Made by a program: the position numbers and the translations under genes. Shown piece by piece: positions 27,362-36,103 of a stretch of DNA of 64,000 bases (position 1 is the stretch's first letter; every line of letters begins with the position of its first letter). The stretch is from Stutzerimonas stutzeri RCH2 (GTDB lineage Bacteria; Pseudomonadota; Gammaproteobacteria; Pseudomonadales; Pseudomonadaceae), in contig NC_019936.1 of assembly GCF_000327065.1 (NCBI RefSeq), forward strand, positions 2,373,001-2,437,000. Reading direction: 5' to 3'. The notes under the pieces are model-generated. The model had not been told where the DNA came from, did not search any database, and worked only from the letters and a program-made list of their open reading frames with translations.

Positions 27362-28441
27362 ATGTCCAGTCAATGTGAAGTGGCCGGGAAGAAAGCGGCC
27401 GGCGTCCCGCTCGGATTCTTCGAGCGTTATCTGACGCTCTGGGTCTTTCTCTGCATCGTTGCCGGCACCCTCCTCGGTCTGGGACTGCCCGCTGCCGCAC
27501 AAGCGGTCGGCGCGCTGGAAATCGCCCATGTGAACATTCCGGTCGGCCTGCTGATCTGGGTGATGATCATCCCGATGCTGATGAAGATCGATTTCTCGGC
27601 GCTGCGGGAGGTTTATGCACAACGGGCGAGCATGGGCATCACGCTGTTCGTCAACTGGGCGGTCAAGCCATTCACCATGGCCCTGCTCGGCTGGGTATTC
27701 ATAAAGCATGTCTTCGCGCCGTGGCTCCCGGCTTCCGAGCTCGATAGCTACATGGCTGGCCTGATCCTCCTAGGCGCCGCACCCTGCACGGCGATGGTTT
27801 TCGTCTGGAGCAATCTCTGCAACGGCAACGCCAATTTCACCCTGACCCAGGTGGCGCTGAACGACGTGGTAATGGTGTTTGCCTTTGCGCCAATCGTCGC
27901 CCTGCTGCTCGGCGTGTCGTCGATTCCAGTGCCCTGGGATACCCTGTTGCTCTCGGTAGTGATGTACATCGTCATTCCGCTGGCCATCGCCCAGTTCATT
28001 CGCGGCCGGCTGATGAAGCGCGGTGAGCCGGCCTTTCAGGCGGCACTGGCGAAGGTGCAGCCATTTTCCATCGTGGCGTTGCTGGCGACCCTCGTCCTGC
28101 TGTTCTCCTTCCAGGGCGAAGCGATCGTGGCCCAGCCGTTGATCATCGCCATGCTCGCGATACCGATCCTGCTGCAAACACTATTCATCGCCGGACTGGG
28201 CTACTGGCTCAACCGTCGCTTCCTGGTTCACCATGATGTTGCCGGCCCTTCAGCGATGATCGGTGCTTCGAACTTCTTCGAACTGGCGGTTGCCGTTGCA
28301 ATCGTGCTCTATGGTTTCAATTCAGGCGCGGCCCTTGCGACCGTAGTTGGCGTATTGATCGAGGTGCCGGTCATGCTCTGGCTGGTGCGCAGCATCAACC
28401 GCAGCCGTGACTGGTACAACCGGGCGTTGCCGGCTGATTGA
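27362..28441 (+). CDS. acr3: ACR3-family arsenite efflux transporter
   Basis: 359 residues, ten membrane helices. The family-defining cysteine lies in GAAPCTAMVFVWSNL, and the N-terminal FFERYLTLWVFLCIVAG and MKIDFSAL segments are typical. It exports arsenite produced by the ArsC reductases using the proton gradient. Its position between arsO and an ArsP-like permease makes it the main inorganic arsenite pump of the island. Confidence 0.95.
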   Translation: MSSQCEVAGKKAAGVPLGFFERYLTLWVFLCIVAGTLLGLGLPAAAQAVGALEIAHVNIPVGLLIWVMIIPMLMKIDFSALREVYAQRASMGITLFVNWAVKPFTMALLGWVFIKHVFAPWLPASELDSYMAGLILLGAAPCTAMVFVWSNLCNGNANFTLTQVALNDVVMVFAFAPIVALLLGVSSIPVPWDTLLLSVVMYIVIPLAIAQFIRGRLMKRGEPAFQAALAKVQPFSIVALLATLVLLFSFQGEAIVAQPLIIAMLAIPILLQTLFIAGLGYWLNRRFLVHHDVAGPSAMIGASNFFELAVAVAIVLYGFNSGAALATVVGVLIEVPVMLWLVRSINRSRDWYNRALPAD

Positions 28442-28532
28442 GCTGGATCCACTCACCTTCGCTTGACCCTGATCAGCAGGGCGGCGCGCAGGCTGACTAC
28501 CATCGATGCAGACGCCTGAGAGGACCACAGAC

Positions 28533-29909
28533 ATGGACGGCCCCGCACAAGAGCAGCCTGCCTCGACCAGTGACACACCACTTTCGCTGAGAGCGCACTT
28601 GGCTAACTTCTGGCGGGGCCATCCCACCGAAGCCAAAGTGCTGCTCGGAATGTGCGCGGCGTTCCTGCTGATCTTCTTCCTGCCGATGGGCCAGCCCCGT
28701 TTCGAAAACGCGGTACTGGAAGGCCTGCGCCTGACGCAGTGGTACGCCCGTGAACATGTGATTCTCTGCCTGCTGCCAGCCTTCGTCATCGCGGGCGCAA
28801 TGGCCGTCTACATCAGCCAGGGCGCCGTGATGAAGCACCTTGGTCCGGCTTCGCCGAAGCCCGTGGCGTTCGGTGTGGCATCCATCGCCGGCACGCTGCT
28901 GGCGGTGTGCTCCTGCACCGTATTGCCGCTGTTTGGCGGCATCTACAGGCGCGGTGCCGGCCTGGGTGCAGCAATCGCCTTTCTCTATTCGGGGCCGGCG
29001 ATCAACGTCATGGCCATCGTAGTCACCGCCAAGGTGCTTGGCGCCGAGCTCGGGATCGCTCGAGCCGTTGGTGCCATCGTGTTCGCCTTGGTAATCGGCG
29101 CCATCATGCACCTGCTCTACCGCCGCGAGGAGGCTGCACGCGCGGCCAAAAGTGCCCGCGGTTTCGCCGGCGACGACGACGGGCACCCGCTCGGCGACAT
29201 CGTCGCCTTGTTCAGCTTGATGATCGGCATTCTGGTATTCGCCAACTGGGCCAGCGCGGAGAACTCGGCCTGGATGGCCGTGCATGCCTGGAAGTGGCCG
29301 ATCACCGCAACCCTCGCCATCTTGCTGGCGTCATTACTGGTGCGTCGCTGGAACTGGTCGGTACGACCGTTGCTCATGATTGGCGCGCTGGTCGCTGCGA
29401 GCGCTCTGCTTGCGCCTCAGTGGCCGGAGCTTGCCATGGTCATAGGCATCGCGGGATTGATGCTACAGGCCAGTCGCCAGAACGCAGCAAGCCAGGAATG
29501 GGTCGGTCAGAGCTGGGACTTCACCAAACAGATCATGCCGTTACTGCTTGGCGGGGTGCTGATCGCCGGCATGCTGCTCGGCCGCCCCGGCCACGAAGGG
29601 CTGATTCCCAGCGAATGGGTCGTCTGGGCTGTGGGCGACAACAGCTTCACCTCCACCCTCCTCGCCTCGGTCCTCGGTGCATTCATGTACTTTTCCACAC
29701 TGACCGAAGTGCCGATTGTGGAGGGTCTTTTGGGGGCCGGAATGGGCAAGGGGCCGGCGCTGGCGATTCTTCTGGCAGGTCCCGCCCTGTCATTGCCGAA
29801 CATGCTGGTCATCCGTACCGTGCTCGGCACGCAGAAAACGATCGTGTACTGCTCGCTGGTCGTGGTGATGGCCACGCTCAGCGGTTATCTCTATGGCCAA
29901 CTGATGTGA
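28533..29909 (+). CDS. ArsP/SO_0444-like permease (DUF318 family)
   Basis: 458 residues; the ATG at 28533 has GAGAGGA upstream, the ATG at 28506 has none. About ten membrane helices; the first half contains VCSCTVLPLFGGIYRRGAG with the paired cysteines, and the second half contains FSTLTEVPIVEGLL. This two-half layout matches the permease family that includes ArsP, which exports trivalent organoarsenicals, and putative copper/zinc exporters. It is followed after 8 bp by a small CxxC protein often paired with such permeases. Confidence 0.85.
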   Translation: MDGPAQEQPASTSDTPLSLRAHLANFWRGHPTEAKVLLGMCAAFLLIFFLPMGQPRFENAVLEGLRLTQWYAREHVILCLLPAFVIAGAMAVYISQGAVMKHLGPASPKPVAFGVASIAGTLLAVCSCTVLPLFGGIYRRGAGLGAAIAFLYSGPAINVMAIVVTAKVLGAELGIARAVGAIVFALVIGAIMHLLYRREEAARAAKSARGFAGDDDGHPLGDIVALFSLMIGILVFANWASAENSAWMAVHAWKWPITATLAILLASLLVRRWNWSVRPLLMIGALVAASALLAPQWPELAMVIGIAGLMLQASRQNAASQEWVGQSWDFTKQIMPLLLGGVLIAGMLLGRPGHEGLIPSEWVVWAVGDNSFTSTLLASVLGAFMYFSTLTEVPIVEGLLGAGMGKGPALAILLAGPALSLPNMLVIRTVLGTQKTIVYCSLVVVMATLSGYLYGQLM

Positions 29910-29917
29910 GAACGACG

Positions 29918-30148
29918 ATGAAACTGACTATCTATGGATCCGGCTGCGCCAAGTGCCAGCAACTCACTGCCAACGCAGAAGCAGCAGCGCGGCGTCTTGG
30001 GCTCGATTTCGAGGTCGAAAAGGTCACCGATGTAAACGCCATCATCGACGCGGGCGTCATGCGCACCCCGGCACTGGCAATAGACGAAGAAATCGTTGTG
30101 GAAGGCAAGGTGCCTAGCAGCGATGAACTCCAGCAACTGCTTGGCTGA
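29918..30148 (+). CDS. Small thioredoxin-like protein (CxxC)
   Basis: 76 residues with the thioredoxin fold start LTIYGSGCAKCQQL; the redox pair is C-A-K-C. The cis-proline region is VMRTPALAIDEEIV. It belongs to the compact redox-active disulfide protein family (MTH895/TM0996 type). Only 8 bp from the permease gene, it may supply reduced substrate, bind metal(loid), or help recycle reductases. Confidence 0.88.
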   Translation: MKLTIYGSGCAKCQQLTANAEAAARRLGLDFEVEKVTDVNAIIDAGVMRTPALAIDEEIVVEGKVPSSDELQQLLG

Positions 30149-30166
30149 GTGATGCGGTGCCTCGAT

Positions 30167-30186
30167 CGTGCCGCACCAGCGGCACG
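30167..30186 (+). terminator. Hairpin at the end of the plus-strand ars operon
   Basis: CGTGCCGC-ACCA-GCGGCACG, a perfect 8-bp stem 18 nt after the thioredoxin-like gene. There is no T-run, so termination strength is uncertain. Confidence 0.45.
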
Positions 30187-30260
30187 GCGGGGCTTGCCGA
30201 ACGGAACCGCACTGCGTAGTTCACGGCCTCATATAAGGTGAACTACCAGGAGAATGAGAA

Positions 30261-30455
30261 GTGTCCGATTCGATGACGTATCTGGCCATCGCTGCCGCGG
30301 TAGCCCTGATAGCCCTGAATCTGCTCGCGATCATCAGCGTATTCAAAAGTGACCGAACCGTAGGCGCAAAAGCGCTCTGGGCGATCGGCATCGCTGTCTT
30401 TCCGGTCCTGGGACTGCTGTTCTGGCTGCTGGTCGGCTTGCGCCGCGCCCGCTGA
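30261..30455 (+). CDS. Small PLDc_N-like membrane protein
   Basis: 64 residues from a GTG at 30261 with AGGAGA upstream; an ATG 12 nt later is possible. Two hydrophobic helices separated by a short FKSDRTVGAKALWAI loop, matching the N-terminal membrane domain found before phospholipase D/cardiolipin synthase domains, but standing alone. Many pseudomonads carry such stand-alone copies; function unknown. It converges on the next gene with no space between. Confidence 0.75.
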   Translation: MSDSMTYLAIAAAVALIALNLLAIISVFKSDRTVGAKALWAIGIAVFPVLGLLFWLLVGLRRAR

Positions 30456-30701
30456 TCAGGGCTTCAGGCCAAGCAGATACAGAGCCCTGCCGAGCACTCT
30501 CACCGAATCGGCGTGCTTGCCGGCCTGATGCAACTGTTCGCCCTCGGCGCGCAACTCACGAACCTGCTGCAGCGTAGCGGCATCCTTGGGCGGATTGGTC
30601 TTGAGCTGCTCGTCGATCTTGGCCATATCCATGGGGCAGTGCATCGCCAGCAGCGGCGAGCTGAAGAGGATGGCAAAAGCAAAAGCTGTGAGGCGGCGCA
30701 T
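30456..30701 (-). CDS. Small secreted hypothetical protein
   Basis: 81 residues from the ATG at 30701, which has GGGAGA upstream. A signal peptide ends near SSPLLA; the mature part starts MHCPMDMAKID and continues as a charged helix (LRAEGEQLHQAGKHADSV), suggesting a small periplasmic helical hairpin. The HCPMDM segment could bind metal, though that is speculative. I do not recognise a characterised family. Confidence 0.7.
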   Translation of the reverse strand: MRRLTAFAFAILFSSPLLAMHCPMDMAKIDEQLKTNPPKDAATLQQVRELRAEGEQLHQAGKHADSVRVLGRALYLLGLKP

Positions 30702-30814
30702 GGCTATTCTCCCGCGCAAAAGGCGCTGACAAAGTATAGATAGCCTTTGCGGAACCGCCCGCCGTCGAACTCACTGCTGAGTGCGAAGCACCCGAAATTC
30801 TGTCGCGCAAAAGA

Positions 30815-30848
30815 AAAAGCCCCAAGCAACGAATTGCTTGGGGCTTTT
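30815..30848 (-). terminator. Terminator of the gacA-uvrC-pgsA-tRNA operon
   Basis: AAAAGCCCCAAGCAA and TTGCTTGGGGCTTTT form a perfect 15-bp stem with a CGAA loop, giving a U-run after the stem on the minus strand. It lies 6 bp after tRNA-Cys. The matching A-run allows function in both directions. Confidence 0.9.
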
Positions 30849-30853
30849 CAATA

Positions 30854-30927
30854 TGGAGGCCGATGTCGGAATCGAACCGGCGTACACGGATTTGCAATCC
30901 GCTGCATAACCACTCTGCCAACCGGCC
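30854..30927 (-). tRNA. tRNA-Cys (anticodon GCA)
   Basis: 74 nt including CCA. On the minus strand the acceptor is GGCCGGT pairing with ATCGGCC, the anticodon region is GGATTGCAAATCC (GCA), and the T-loop is GGTTCGATTCC. It follows tRNA-Gly in the same transcript downstream of pgsA. Confidence 0.96.
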
Positions 30928-30973
30928 TCAAAACGAAGGCGCCGCATGATTACTGCGGCGCGATCTTACAAAC

Positions 30974-31049
<76 letters not shown>

Positions 31050-31118
31050 GTTGTCTTGGTGACGGGCGCCATTCTATACGATCGAAGGCTGCCGTCAACC
31101 CTTTGATTAAAAAAGTTT

Positions 31119-31676
31119 TTATTTCTTTTCGGTGGTGCTCAGGTGCGGCCAGGCAGCCATCAGGTAATTGATCATCGACCACAGCGTCAGTCCAGCCGCC
31201 ACGATCAACAGCGCGTAGCCCAGGCCCACCCAGATTGTCGGCTGCGGCGGATTGGCCAGCAGGATAACCAAGGCCGCCATCTGCGCGGCAGTCTTCCATT
31301 TGCCCAGGTTTGACACTGCAACCTGAGCGCGGGCGCCCAGTTCGGCCATCCACTCACGTAATGCCGAGACAACGATCTCCCGACCGATGATGATCGCGGC
31401 AGGCAACGTCAACCAGAGGTTGGCGTGCTCTTCGACCAGCAGCACCAGGGCCACCGCCACCATGAGCTTGTCCGCGACCGGATCGAGAAAGGCACCGAAC
31501 GGCGTGCTCTGCTCAAGCCGACGCGCCAGGTAGCCGTCGAGCCAGTCTGTCAGCGCCGCTACGGTGAACACGGCACTTGCAGCCAGGTAACTCCAGTAGA
31601 ACGGGAGATAGAACAGCAAAATAAAGATGGGTATCAGCAGCACGCGTAGAACGGTGAGCAGGTTCGGGATATTCAT
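31119..31676 (-). CDS. pgsA: CDP-diacylglycerol-glycerol-3-phosphate 3-phosphatidyltransferase
   Basis: 185 residues from the ATG at 31676. An inner-membrane enzyme committing CDP-diacylglycerol to phosphatidylglycerol synthesis. The CDP-alcohol phosphotransferase signature is complete: [10 protein letters not shown] then [11 protein letters not shown]. About five helices. It follows uvrC after 34 bp and precedes two tRNA genes, the conserved Pseudomonas order. Confidence 0.96.
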   Translation of the reverse strand: MNIPNLLTVLRVLLIPIFILLFYLPFYWSYLAASAVFTVAALTDWLDGYLARRLEQSTPFGAFLDPVADKLMVAVALVLLVEEHANLWLTLPAAIIIGREIVVSALREWMAELGARAQVAVSNLGKWKTAAQMAALVILLANPPQPTIWVGLGYALLIVAAGLTLWSMINYLMAAWPHLSTTEKK

Positions 31677-31710
31677 CGGTACCACTGATCGGCGGAATTC
31701 GGGGAACAGT

Positions 31711-33534
31711 TTACTCACTGTGCAGAGCTGCATAAATCGACTCGGCGAGCTTTTTGCTGATACCGGGCGCTTTGGCGATCTCGTCGAGGCTCGCTCTACA
31801 CAGTTCCTGAAGACCGCCAAAATGCGTAAGCAGTTCGCGACGGCGCTTCGGGCCGATGCCGGGAACCTCCTCCAGGGTCGACGTCCGCCGCGCTTTCCCA
31901 CGTCTGGCACGGTGACCGGTTATGGCGAAACGGTGGGCCTCGTCGCGCACCTGCTGGATCAGGTGCAGTGCCGGTGAGTCGGCCGGGAGGGTGAATTCGT
32001 GAGCCGCGTCGTTGAGGTAGAGCGTTTCCAGGCCGGGCTTGCGGGTCACGCCCTTGGCCACGCCGAGCAGGATCAACTCCGGCACTGCCAACTCTTCGAG
32101 CACCTCGCGCGCCATATTGAGCTGGCCCTTGCCACCGTCGACCAGCAGGATATCCGGCAACTTGCCCTCGCCTTCCGCCGCCTTGCGAAAACGCCGGGAC
32201 AGCGCCTGATGCATCGCTGCATAGTCATCGCCCGCGGTAACGCCTTCGATGTTGTAGCGGCGGTAGTCGGACTTGAGTGGACCTTCCGGACCGAACACCA
32301 CGCAGGAGGCCACCGTCGCCTCACCGCTGGAATGGCTGATATCGAAGCACTCCAGACGTTGTGGCGGCTCGTCGAGTTCCAGCGCCTCGGCCAATGCTTC
32401 GAAGCGAGCCGACAGGTGCTGACGGTTGGCCAGGCGCGCGCCCATCGCCTGCTCGGCATTGGTCAACGCCAGCTGCTGCCAGCGGGCTCGCGTGCCACGG
32501 ACGCGGTGGGTGATGGTCAGCTCTACGCCGCGCAGCTCGGAAATAGCGTCGATGAGCGTCGCAAAGTCTTCGTGTACCGCATTGACGATCAATTCTGCCG
32601 GCAGATCGCGTTCGGCAGCGCCCAGGTAGTACTGCTCCAGGAACGCCTGTAGCACTTCGCTGACGCTTTCCTCGATGGCTACCTGCGGGAAGAAGTTCTT
32701 GCTGCCCAGCACGCGACCGCCGCGCACGGTGATCAGATGCACACAGGCGCCGCCCGGGCTCACCACGGCGGCGACGATATCTACGTCGCCAGTGCCGCCT
32801 TCCATGCTTTGCTGATCCTGCACCCGGCGCAGAATGCCGATCTGATCGCGAATTTCCGCGGCACGCTCGAAGTCCAGACTCATCGCCGCCTTTTCCATGT
32901 TGCGCGACAGTTCTTCGGCCAGCGCATTGCTGCGCCCTTCGAGAAACATCACCGAATGGCGTACGTCTTCGGCGTATTCCGCTGGCTCGACCAGGTTCAC
33001 ACACGGCGCCTTGCAGCGCTTGATCTGGTACTGCAGGCAAGGCCGTGTGCGGTTTCGGTAGTAACTGTCTTCGCATTGGCGCACGAAAAAGGCTTTTTGC
33101 AGCAGGCTCAGGCTTTCGCGGATCGCTCCCGCGCTGGGATAAGGTCCGAAGTAACGCCCTGGCTCTTTCTTCGCGCCACGGTGAATGCTCAGTCGCGGGA
33201 ATTCGCCGGCTGAGAGGAATACGTAGGGATAGGACTTATCGTCACGCAGCAGGATGTTATAAGGCGGCCGCCATTGCTTGATCAGCGTCTGCTCGAGCAG
33301 CAGCGCCTCGGTTTCGTTGGCGGTGATGGTGGTCTCGACCTGTGCGATCTTCGCCACCAAGGCTGCGGTCTTTGGCGCCTGCCCCGTCTTGCGGAAGTAG
33401 CTGGCCAGGCGCTTCTTGAGGTTCTTGGCCTTGCCGACATACAGCAGCTTGGCCTGCGCATCGAACATGCGATAAACGCCCGGACGGCCGCTGCAAGCCG
33501 CCAGGAACGCCGATGAGTCGAAGGTTTCTGTCAT
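31711..33534 (-). CDS. uvrC: Excinuclease ABC subunit C
   Basis: 607 residues. Makes both incisions in nucleotide excision repair. The N-terminal GIY-YIG nuclease shows [21 protein letters not shown]; a UVR UvrB-binding segment lies near 200-235; the RNase H-like endonuclease has [11 protein letters not shown] and LVDGGKGQL; the C-terminal helix-hairpin-helix pair includes [14 protein letters not shown]. The start codon shares one base with the gacA stop (TGATG), indicating translational coupling. Confidence 0.97.
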   Translation of the reverse strand: MTETFDSSAFLAACSGRPGVYRMFDAQAKLLYVGKAKNLKKRLASYFRKTGQAPKTAALVAKIAQVETTITANETEALLLEQTLIKQWRPPYNILLRDDKSYPYVFLSAGEFPRLSIHRGAKKEPGRYFGPYPSAGAIRESLSLLQKAFFVRQCEDSYYRNRTRPCLQYQIKRCKAPCVNLVEPAEYAEDVRHSVMFLEGRSNALAEELSRNMEKAAMSLDFERAAEIRDQIGILRRVQDQQSMEGGTGDVDIVAAVVSPGGACVHLITVRGGRVLGSKNFFPQVAIEESVSEVLQAFLEQYYLGAAERDLPAELIVNAVHEDFATLIDAISELRGVELTITHRVRGTRARWQQLALTNAEQAMGARLANRQHLSARFEALAEALELDEPPQRLECFDISHSSGEATVASCVVFGPEGPLKSDYRRYNIEGVTAGDDYAAMHQALSRRFRKAAEGEGKLPDILLVDGGKGQLNMAREVLEELAVPELILLGVAKGVTRKPGLETLYLNDAAHEFTLPADSPALHLIQQVRDEAHRFAITGHRARRGKARRTSTLEEVPGIGPKRRRELLTHFGGLQELCRASLDEIAKAPGISKKLAESIYAALHSE

Positions 33535-34178
33535 CAGTTGACGGTGTCGACCATCCCGTGACGAACCGCCAGCAGGGCAAGCTCGACATCACTGGTAATC
33601 GACAGCTTTTCGAAGATGCGATAACGGTAGGTATTGACCGTTTTCGGCGAGAGGCAGAGCTTGTCGGAGATGCTCTGCACTTTCTGGCAGTTGGCGATCA
33701 TCAACGCGATCTGGATTTCCCGCTCGGAAAGCAGATCGAACGGCGACTCGCTGAGCTGCGGCTGGAACGATTTGAGCGCCAGCTGCTGGGCGATCTGCGG
33801 ACTGATGTAACGCTGACCGCCAAACACCATGCGAATGGCCTGGACCATCTCTTCAAGGCCTGCACCCTTGGTCAGGTATCCCGCCGCACCGGCCTGCAGG
33901 AGACGCGTCGGAAACGGGTCTTCTTCACAGATCGTCACGGCAATGACCTTGAGATCCGGATAGCTGCGCAACAGCTTGCGGGTCGCCTCCAGGCCGCCGA
34001 TACCCGGCATCTTGACGTCCATCAGCACGACGTCAGGCTTGAGCTCCCGAGCCTTGCGGATCGCGTCCTCGCCGGAGTCAGCCTGACCTATTACCTGTAG
34101 TCCGGAGATGTCCGCCAGCATACGACTGATGCCCGTGCGAACCAGATCGTGGTCATCGACCACCAGCACCCTAATCAA
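33534..34178 (-). CDS. gacA: Response regulator GacA
   Basis: 214 residues. An N-terminal receiver domain with phospho-acceptor Asp54 (LMDVKMPG) and acidic pocket D8-D9, and a C-terminal LuxR-type helix-turn-helix ([17 protein letters not shown]). With GacS it drives transcription of the Rsm small RNAs controlling secondary metabolism, motility and biofilm genes. Position directly upstream of uvrC is conserved. Confidence 0.96.
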   Translation of the reverse strand: MIRVLVVDDHDLVRTGISRMLADISGLQVIGQADSGEDAIRKARELKPDVVLMDVKMPGIGGLEATRKLLRSYPDLKVIAVTICEEDPFPTRLLQAGAAGYLTKGAGLEEMVQAIRMVFGGQRYISPQIAQQLALKSFQPQLSESPFDLLSEREIQIALMIANCQKVQSISDKLCLSPKTVNTYRYRIFEKLSITSDVELALLAVRHGMVDTVN

Positions 34179-34383
34179 GCAGACACCTCATTGACCGTAT
34201 TAAAAGCTGGCTGGCTGCTCGCTTTTCAGGAGCGAACTCTATCAAAAAAATCATCGGCCTGGCCGATCAAGACGCAGTGAACTGATCGAGATCATTAGTC
34301 CACATCGACCGGCCGACGAACTGCACACTGAACACCGCTGGACAGCCAAAGTCAGAAGCGGGTGACCGCTGCTAGGGTTTACC

Positions 34384-35100
34384 ATGCTCACGTTTATCGC
34401 CGCATTGGCGCTGACGGCTACCCACGTGCTGGCCGGAAGGCTAAGCGAGCTGCACCAGTTGCCACGTAGCCGCTGGCTTTCCGCCGCCGGTGGCGTCGCC
34501 GTCGCCTATGTGTTCGTTCACCTGCTCCCTGAACTGGCTCAAGGACAGCAGGTGATGGAGGATAGCGGGTTCCATCCGCTGCGCTATCTGGAACACCACG
34601 CCTATCTGCTGGCCCTGCTTGGTCTGGCCTGTTTCTACGGCCTGGAACGGCTTATAAAACAGCACCGTAGCGTGCGCGCGGACGACGAACCATCGCACGC
34701 CAGCGTGTTCTGGCTGCACGTTGGCGCATTCGCCGGCTACAACGCGCTGATCGGCTATATCCTGGCCAACCGCGACGCGGGCCAGACGCTTGAACTGGTC
34801 TGGTACACCGTGGCCATGGCGCTGCATTTCATGGTCAATGACGTAGCACTGCAACACGACCATCAGGGGCTGTTTGCCCATCGCGGGCGTTGGATTCTGG
34901 CAAGCGCGACGCTGGTCGGTTGGGCCTTCGGTGCGACCATCGAGCTGTCAGAACTGGCAGTCTCGGCCGTCACTGCGTTCATCGCCGGTGCGATCATCCT
35001 CAACGTGCTCAAAGAAGAGCTACCCACCGAGCGCAACAGTCGATTCGGCGCGTTCCTGCTCGGCTCGCTTGGCTACTCACTGCTGCTATTGATGCTGTGA
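34384..35100 (+). CDS. ZIP-like integral membrane protein
   Basis: 238 residues, about seven membrane helices. Features reminiscent of ZIP metal transporters are the YVFVHLLPELAQ segment in an early helix, HFMVNDVALQHDH in the middle, and ATIELSELAVSAVTAFIAGAIILNVLKEELP near the end. Standard ZIP helix-4 HNxxDG is not present, so the family call is tentative. It is convergent with a CDF metal exporter; both may handle zinc or a related metal. Confidence 0.6.
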   Translation: MLTFIAALALTATHVLAGRLSELHQLPRSRWLSAAGGVAVAYVFVHLLPELAQGQQVMEDSGFHPLRYLEHHAYLLALLGLACFYGLERLIKQHRSVRADDEPSHASVFWLHVGAFAGYNALIGYILANRDAGQTLELVWYTVAMALHFMVNDVALQHDHQGLFAHRGRWILASATLVGWAFGATIELSELAVSAVTAFIAGAIILNVLKEELPTERNSRFGAFLLGSLGYSLLLLML

Positions 35101-35108
35101 TGAATCAC

Positions 35109-35990
35109 CTACGCGCGCAGCGCCAGAATACGTCTCGCACCGAGTAGGACAATCAAGCCGATCAAACCACCAATGAACAGGTCCGGGTAGTTCGACCCGC
35201 TCCATGCGACCAGGGCGCCAGCTACGATCACGCCGACATTGATGAGTACGTCATTGGCGGAAAAGATATAGCTGGCCTGCATGTGAACACCACCGTCGCG
35301 GTGCTTGGTAATGAGCAGGAGACAGGCGACATTGGCGATCAGCGCTACGCACGCCACAACCATGATCGTCAGCGACTGCGGCTCGCTGCCGAAGAAAAAG
35401 CGCCGGCCGACCTCGACCAGCAGGCCAAGCGCCAACAGCCCCTGCAGCCAGCCGGCCAGCTGTGCCGCACGCAACTGGAAGCGTGCAGCCCGGCCGACTG
35501 CATAGAGCGCGACCCCGTAAACGGCGGCGTCGGCAAACATGTCCAGCGAATCGCCGATCAACCCGGTCGACTGAGCGACCAGCCCGGCCACCAGTTCGAA
35601 GATGAACATGATGGCGTTGATCGCCAGAAGGATTTTCAGCGTGGCTGCTTCCTGCTCCTGGGTGTCGCCGGCAAGTACGTCAGGCGCGCCTTCGGCTGCA
35701 TGGGTCCGTGTCAGCCCGGCACCCAGGCCCAGGGCCTCCAGTCGTTCACTGAGCGGATCGACACTGCAATCATGGGCTACGGTCAACGTCCTGTTGGGTA
35801 GATCGAAAGCCAGATGACGGATGCCCTCGCAGCTGGCGAGCGCCATGCGAATCATCCGCTCTTCAGCGGGGCAATCCATTTTCGGCACGCGATACACGCT
35901 GATCCAGCGTGCAGCACCGGATTCCAGCTCGCCTGCTGGGTTGCTCGCAGCGGCCGACCCGCAGCCGCAATCCTGATCAGCGCAACTCAT
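35109..35990 (-). CDS. CDF-family cation exporter with N-terminal HMA-like domain
   Basis: 293 residues. A Cys-rich start (MSCADQDCGCGS) leads into a heavy-metal-associated-like ferredoxin domain with KMDCPAEE (about 35-95). Six membrane helices of the cation diffusion facilitator family follow, with the metal-site pattern DSLDMFAD in helix 2 and FSANDVLIN in helix 5. Probable zinc/cadmium/cobalt efflux; the cytoplasmic C-terminal CDF domain is missing, as in this short subgroup. Confidence 0.82.
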   Translation of the reverse strand: MSCADQDCGCGSAAASNPAGELESGAARWISVYRVPKMDCPAEERMIRMALASCEGIRHLAFDLPNRTLTVAHDCSVDPLSERLEALGLGAGLTRTHAAEGAPDVLAGDTQEQEAATLKILLAINAIMFIFELVAGLVAQSTGLIGDSLDMFADAAVYGVALYAVGRAARFQLRAAQLAGWLQGLLALGLLVEVGRRFFFGSEPQSLTIMVVACVALIANVACLLLITKHRDGGVHMQASYIFSANDVLINVGVIVAGALVAWSGSNYPDLFIGGLIGLIVLLGARRILALRA

Positions 35991-36103
35991 CTACCCTTCC
36001 CCTGCTGCCGCCACGCCGAGCCTGCTCGACCAAGGCACTGTAACAATGCGCCTCATCATAGCGGCGAGCAGAACTTACAACACAGCGCAGCGTTGCCTGC
36101 AGT

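Noticed and set aside
28907..30148. Long frame overlapping the permease and ending with the thioredoxin-like protein
   Set aside because: Only its last 76 residues are meaningful; the preceding part is an out-of-frame reading of the permease. A fusion is not supported because a good start exists at 29918.
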